DNA of 64,000 bases. Source: Saksenaea vasiformis B4078. Its lineage: Eukaryota > Mucoromycota > Mucoromycetes > Mucorales > Saksenaeaceae. Location of the stretch: NCBI GenBank assembly GCA_000697055.1, contig JNDT01001492.1, forward strand, positions 1 to 64,000. The letters are read 5' to 3'. The notes beneath the pieces are model-generated. The model was not told where the DNA came from. It saw only the letters and a program-made list of their open reading frames with translations, and ran no database searches. The position numbers and the translations under genes were made by a program. Shown piece after piece: positions 58,904 to 64,000 of the stretch (the first letter of the stretch is position 1; the number at the start of each line of letters is the position of its first letter).

Positions 58904-61367
58904 ATGGGTTTCTCCAGTGCGACGGCGTCTAAGGACAGTTTCTATCCAAGACTAGGCGCTTCGAAAGGATTTTCAGGTTGTTTATTGTACAGCCGCTGGT
59001 TATTTCGTACCTTATCGCGACGGTGGTTCACCAGGCTTTTTTTACTTTTCTCGAGTGTCTTTTTCTTGCTCAGCTATGTTTCGCCGTTGATCTCCTCCGA
59101 CGTTCCCGAACGTGATCAAATCCTTTTGTATCGTATCGTAGGCAACGATCTTCCACCGCGACACAAAGAAGGACAGACCTTGTCTAATCTTCGATTTATT
59201 TTGGAGCATGAGCCTGCTTTTCCCAACACACGCAAGTTGTTTATTTTAAACCGGATTGCTGATGCTGCAAACGAAGCCACGATCATCCATTTGTTGAATG
59301 AATACCAAATGGAGTATATACGGATACCGTTTGTAGAACATGAGTACCAACAACTCGACTTTCGGCTAGAAGACTTCCCTGAACCGGATTTTTTGCATTC
59401 AAACTATTATCGCCGTTTTTCAAAAATTTCGAAACTACGAGTACTTGATTATATGTATCATGATAAAAACGTGTATGCCATGAACAATGTAAGCAAGGCG
59501 GACAAAGAAAAAGGAAGAAGGAAAAAGAAAAACAAAGTTAATCTTGGCGCTATATTTAGAACGGCGGTCGTAACACAGCCTTGTACCACGCCCGGTCGAT
59601 CTCTCGTGCTCGCTGGATCATGCCTTTTGATGGCAACTGTTATCTCAGCAATAATGGATTTCGTGAAATTAAAAAACAGCTGGATCAGTATGGTCATAAT
59701 ACAAAATATTTTGTTGTTCCGATGACACGTTTGTTGAATAACACCCAGCTGTTGAGCGCGGATGAACGTCCGTCAACACCGGAAGAGCCTCAAATTGTGT
59801 TTCGGTTTGATGCAACCGAAGAATACAACGTCAACATGCGTTATGGACGTCGAAGCAAGGTAAAAAAGAGAGAGAGAAAAAAGTTAGCATCTAAAAATAT
59901 ATATACCTTCTATTCATTTTCCGTACATGACAGCTAGAACTTTTGTGGCGATTAGGCGCATTGGAAAACCGGCGACTTAAATCCGTGGTTCCTTGGGAGC
60001 AGCTGGAAAGACCTTATAGCAAGGATAAGGGTGATTTTCGGGTTGTCGGGTGGGTTTTCCGATTGTTTTCGGGCAATCAACAACAAGAAGAAAACAAAAA
60101 ACAAGCCTCGTCGATTCGGGCCTTTAACCGTTTGCTTGCGATTCAGTCGTATTTGGATAACCTGGATGAGACCATCGCCAGACGGACATTCCGCCAAGAC
60201 AAATTATTTCTGTACAACGAAGAGAAAATGGCACACTGGCGATATCAGTACTGGAGCGAAGAACCAGCTACAGAGGCTACCATACGGCAACTGCAGCGCG
60301 AGGCAGATATCATCCTTCGGGATTCGACTGTTGCCAACAATAATAACGATGATGATGATTATACGACGATAACAACACAAGACAATACGGAAAAGCTTCG
60401 CCACATATCGCATAACGTTACAATTCTGACGTTGGCACGGTATTTTCTTGGTGAAAAACGTTACGGTAAATGCGCAGCCAACCTGATCCGTCGACGACTA
60501 TTGGAGATAGAGCGTCCTTTTGAGGCCGCTGAGACCAGTAGCGCTCATATGTTTGATTTTCTCAGCGATCAGGGCTATGCTTTTCCGAGCCTGGGACGCG
60601 TATCCACCATGCCCAAAATGTTCGACTACAACGTCTCGGATCTAGCCCGATCGGATCTCTCCACGCTACTCGATTCCGTCCGATTGTTGCGAAAGATGCA
60701 GGCATTGACCCACAAAGATTACCTCGATCTGCAATCGGTGGCTGCGTCACTTACAGAGTACCTGATCACTTCACCCACGGGAATTCACCTAGCTCAGATG
60801 AATGACCATCGCGGTACCTACTACGATTTACAGGTCATGGCTTTAGCAGCCTTTGCTGACGACGTTCGACTATTTTTACGTGTAGCGAACCGCTGTCGGA
60901 TGCGTATCGGTAAACAATTCGAAGCGGACGGTTCCCAGCCCCTTCAACAACTTCGTCCACCCTTCCTCATTGGTAACACAGATGAAGAAGACGGTGATGA
61001 GTCTTATGAAACGCAGAATCTGCTGTACTGGACATTGCTGGCGCGCGGTATCCAGAACACAGGACTGGGAAGGGATGTGTGGGACTACCAGGCAAAAAAC
61101 GGTGCACGCGTATCTCAAGCCGTGATCGCTCACCTTGAGAAGCTTTGGGTACATGACACGCCGATACCTGGGCTTACCCCTTTAGCACACATAGCAAAAA
61201 CAGTCTTTGCACACAGCCGCAACAGTAATAGTAGTAGTAGTAGTACACAGGATACGGAGCAAGCTTGGTTAGCACGGCAGATCTCTGACGTTGCGTTAGA
61301 AAACGACGACGGAGAGGACCGGGCAAAGCTAGATATTCCTCCTTTTTGGTCACTTGGCATTGCATAA
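58904..61367 (+). CDS. Membrane-anchored two-part protein with C-terminal alginate-lyase-like domain
   Basis: Three exons (58904-59487, 59554-59858, 59934-61367) give about 770 residues. A short cytosolic N-terminus precedes one signal anchor (LFLLFSSVFFLLSYVSPLIS), so the rest faces the secretory lumen. The first luminal region has strong motifs: ILLYRIVGNDLPPRHKEGQT, LSNLRFILEHEPAFPNTRKL, IRIPFVEHEYQQ, NTALYHARSISRARWIMPFD and GNCYLSNNG. This looks like a conserved catalytic or binding domain, but I cannot name it. The C-terminal region (about residues 480-770) matches the alpha/alpha-toroid alginate lyase superfamily: YEFP-like YAFPSLGRVSTM, MNDHRGTYYDLQVMALAAF with the catalytic Asn/His, and RIGKQFEADGSQPLQQLRPP, NLLYWTLLARG. 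Poly-Asn/Asp and poly-Ser tracts interrupt it. A role on uronic-acid polymers of the wall or Golgi glycans is an inference. Confidence 0.8.
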
Positions 61368-62151
61368 TCTCCGCTTTTTGTAACATTTCTTCCTTTTTTT
61401 TTTTTTTTCCTTTTTCAACCCCTTCTCTTTGTACAAAAAAAACAAACAACATGGATCGGAAATCATTAAATTCATCTTCTATAACCACGTGGACATTCTG
61501 GGATTGAATTGCGCTGTTATGAGGCGAAGTGTTACTTCTGCATTGGATGCCAGATAAAGGTGTCACGCTGGTTCATTGTAACAAGTTTCCCTCAACGCAC
61601 CAATCGGAACGCGCAAAATAACGGTAGTTACAGGGACGCATGAAACTCTCTTTTCTTTTTCCTGATCTCTCAATAAAATAGGGCGGTACCTACTCGGATT
61701 GACTACACATGTAAGAATTGGTGTCTTTTAGACTTCTGGCCCGTAAAATGGAGAAAATGATCAATCCTAGAGGCCGTGCCCCCAAACAAAAACGGTGCGG
61801 AGAGAGGCACCTCCGAATGTGCAGATCTACCCTATTTCGAAGGGGGGAAGTTTAACGTAAAGTGACACCCAACATGTATCAACCATGAGTTACCTATGTT
61901 GTCTATGTACAAATTACGCGTCCACAGAGGAGACCAGCTGTTGATGTAGGCAGCGTATTGATCTATTGCCAATTGTATGGATACAAGCCCTCCATATTCA
62001 GGCCCCTTAGCGCGGACTTGGGTTCTTTTTCATGGACGCAAAATTTATATATTAGCGTAAAAAAATGTCTTTTTTTTTCTTTTCAATAAACAGTATGTGT
62101 ATAAAGAGTGGAACTACAGTATATGTCTTTTTTTTTTCTTTGGCAAAAAGT
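61368..62151. other. Convergent spacer, with T-run and small hairpin
   Basis: The two flanking genes point at each other here. A run of 16 T lies near 61393-61408 and an A-rich stretch follows, so polyadenylation signals of both genes are expected. Near 61790-61810 ggtgc and gcacc can form a five-pair hairpin. The region around 61760-61860 is GC-richer than its surroundings. No coding signal is seen. Confidence 0.35.
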
Positions 62152-64000
62152 TTATGCCTGGACCAGCCATTCTTGGTTGTCTGTATCAAAATGGCGCTTT
62201 TCATTAAATGTGTAGCTGATCGACCATGCCCTGATTGCCTCAAGCATGCTGATGATCTTGCTTTCATTGCCACCAAAGACATCTACATAGAAAGTAGAGA
62301 GAATCAGTATCCAATTACTATTGCTATTGTCATTATTATTATTACTACCTTTGATAGTGAATTGGCTATCAATTTCTACACCTTCTTTGTTCATGAATTT
62401 GAATGCAGCCACAAGCTTGTCCAACATCATCATACTGGCTGATCCATCCTTGGAGGGCGAAGGACGATGGATTTCTTTGTTGCTGATGGATTCTAAGAGC
62501 AATAGTAACGCATCACCATCTCGGAAAGCAGTAGAAAGCTCTGTAACTTGTTTGTCAATGGGTAGATGCGTGTTGATCCAGTGGATGTAGTCTGTATTGG
62601 TCCATAAATGATCGGAGACGTCGGAGAGCATTGACTGCATGGACAAGGCCTTGGATTGCTTTCGGTGCGGATCAATCAAATCTTCATCATCTTCAACCAC
62701 GGTTGCAGAGTCTTGTCGGTACTGCATAAATTTATCTGGGATCTCTGGGACATCGTGTTCATCTGCAAAGAAGGTAGGGTAGACAATGCCTGATTCACGC
62801 ATCTGTCTGTATTGTTGTTGTTGTTGGTTGTTGCTGTGTTCTTCTTCCTCCTGCAGCATGGCCATTTTGATATCACCATTTTTGGCTGGTTTCTGATTTT
62901 TGTACATAATCACGGAGGGTGGTCGAGGGCGCATTCGCCGGGCAACGTCCAAGGGTACAGTAGCGATATGATTTGAAGACATGACGGGTTGCTGGAAATT
63001 TCTGCTAATGGAGGTCTTCATGAGCATCTTAACCCATACGCGCATCGATTCTTCCGTATCCGTGTAGAAGTAGAAGGTTCGTTCACGATCATGTTGTGCT
63101 TTGAAACAGTATTTGCCAGCGTGAATCGATTCGTCAGCAATGATGCGATAACCACGTAGATTGATGATCCCCTTCATCCTGACGTCTTTGGGGCTTTTGA
63201 AGTAGAACAGGTTCATTCCTTTTAGAACGAACCAGCGTTTGTTCCATGTTCTGTACTTGTCGCTCTGTTTATGCAGCCAGCCTTCATGTTCTGGCGCCTG
63301 GAAGGCTTCAAGCGACGCTCGGGATGCGGGTTGCGATTCAATGGAGGACACCGACAACTTGTAGTTTGTTGCTTGAGCATGTCCTGGTGAGGATGGTTTC
63401 GTATCCAGTTCATTTCTGCTAAGACTAGGGACGGGTGAGGGTGACATATCGTGTGTTTCGGAAGAGGAGCTTTGATGGGATGGTTTGCGACGAGCGACGC
63501 TCATGCTATGCTTGAAATCAAGCGATCTTTCGCCACTTCGGAGGGTGGCGCTGGAGGAGCTGGAGAGTTTGGAGGACATGGTATTGAAGGTGTTTGAACG
63601 GCTGACACCCGAAGATCCAATGCTTTGTGGCGAAATGGGTCGCATGGAATCTACGTGGGGTCTGGCGAGAGGGGATACATGAGAATGCATGGTAGTAGTA
63701 GTAGTAGTAGTAGTATTGTTATTATTAGTGTCATCATCTTCTGCACCGGCCAGCGGAGGCAGTGGAGCTTTGCGAGGGAACTGGTAGAGATTTTCAGAGT
63801 CAATGGGAGATGGCGGTGCGTCGTTGTTCTTGGCGTGTGGATCAATTGCCTGTAAATGGAAAGCATCATGTTAGAGAAAAGGGATGAACTTGACCTTTCC
63901 CCCCTGGCGCAATAATTAAGTGTCTCCTTAACTTGCCTCAAAGTGCTTTAACTCGTCTTTAAGATTATTGATGGCATGCATCACCTTGTATCGTTTTCCA
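62152..64000 (-). CDS. Boi-like PH-domain protein with C-terminal CH-like domain, 5' part cut off by window edge
   Basis: Boi1/Boi2-type proteins (SH3-SAM-PH) act in polarised growth and exocytosis at the bud or hyphal tip. The gene enters from the right edge. The partial exon at 63936-64000 reads GKRYKVMHAINNLKDELKHF, like the last helix of a SAM domain. After an intron (about 63851-63935) comes AIDPHAKNNDAPPSPIDSEN, a Pro-rich segment, a Thr run coded by an act microsatellite, and a long Ser-rich stretch. The PH domain follows: HEGWLHKQSDKYRTWNKRWF, VLKGMNLFYFKSPKD, GIINLRGYRI and ERTFYFYTDTEESMRVWVKM, with the invariant Trp. After a Gln-rich linker a calponin-homology-like part appears (DYIHWINTHLP, LSTAFRDGDALLLLLESIS, MMLDKLVAAFKFMNKEGVEI, ISMLEAIRAWSISY). 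It ends EWLVQA with the stop at 62152-62154. A CH-like tail on a Boi-type protein is unusual. Confidence 0.8.

Noticed and set aside
61788..61812. Small hairpin ggtgc...gcacc in the convergent spacer
   Set aside because: A five-pair stem with an eight-base loop is too weak to call an RNA or terminator without expression data.

Overview
The window reads as nuclear DNA of a fungus, most likely an early-diverging (Mucoromycota/Mucorales-type) one. Genes are split by many short (about 45-60 nt) GT..AG introns and sit on both strands. Recognisable single-copy eukaryotic genes alternate with gene-poor stretches that hold decayed transposons. Genus-level assignment is not possible from sequence reading alone.

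Layout. 0-4.1 kb is a transposon-rich left end: a multi-exon Fanzor-like (eukaryotic TnpB-family) gene runs off the left edge on the minus strand, followed by a decayed Mutator-like transposase with a SWIM zinc finger and a short dispersed repeat. 4.9-9.6 kb is DNA topoisomerase II with about 18 exons and a very short C-terminal tail. 9.6-12.4 kb is gene-poor. 12.4-17.7 kb holds a RAMP4/SERP1-type ER protein, a Rho-family GTPase and symplekin. 19.9-25.8 kb holds an RNase P/MRP subunit of the Pop3/Rpp38 type, L-2-hydroxyglutarate dehydrogenase and a PIH1-domain protein. 25.8-29.6 kb is gene-poor with a second, broken Fanzor-like copy. 29.7-35.3 kb is dense: a TMEM33/Pom33 membrane protein, TYW3, ubiquitin-eL40 and a GH18 chitinase. 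35.3-37.9 kb holds a broken Tc1/mariner-like fragment. 37.9-43.6 kb holds an Erf4/GOLGA7 protein, ORC5 and the V-ATPase proteolipid subunit. 44.4-46.0 kb is a long disordered protein of unknown function. 46.0-50.7 kb is gene-poor. 50.7-57.3 kb holds an AAAP-type amino acid transporter and an SRPK-type kinase. 58.9-61.4 kb is a two-part membrane-anchored protein with an alginate-lyase-like C-terminal domain. The right edge holds a 5'-truncated Boi-like PH protein with a CH-like C-terminus.

The cellular genes are mostly housekeeping and form no obvious pathway cluster. Themes are RNA processing (symplekin, Pop3, TYW3, SRPK), replication (TOP2, ORC5), secretory/vacuolar membranes (RAMP4, TMEM33, VMA3, the amino acid transporter) and cell wall or polysaccharides (chitinase, alginate-lyase-like protein).

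The points most worth following are the apparently intact Fanzor-like reading frame at the left edge, with a RuvC-I-like motif at the very border; the broken second copy near 29 kb; a compact hairpin/pseudoknot module near 44.1 kb; and the uncharacterised two-domain alginate-lyase-like protein. Exon boundaries were worked out by eye from splice signals and reading-frame continuity, and are approximate where stated.
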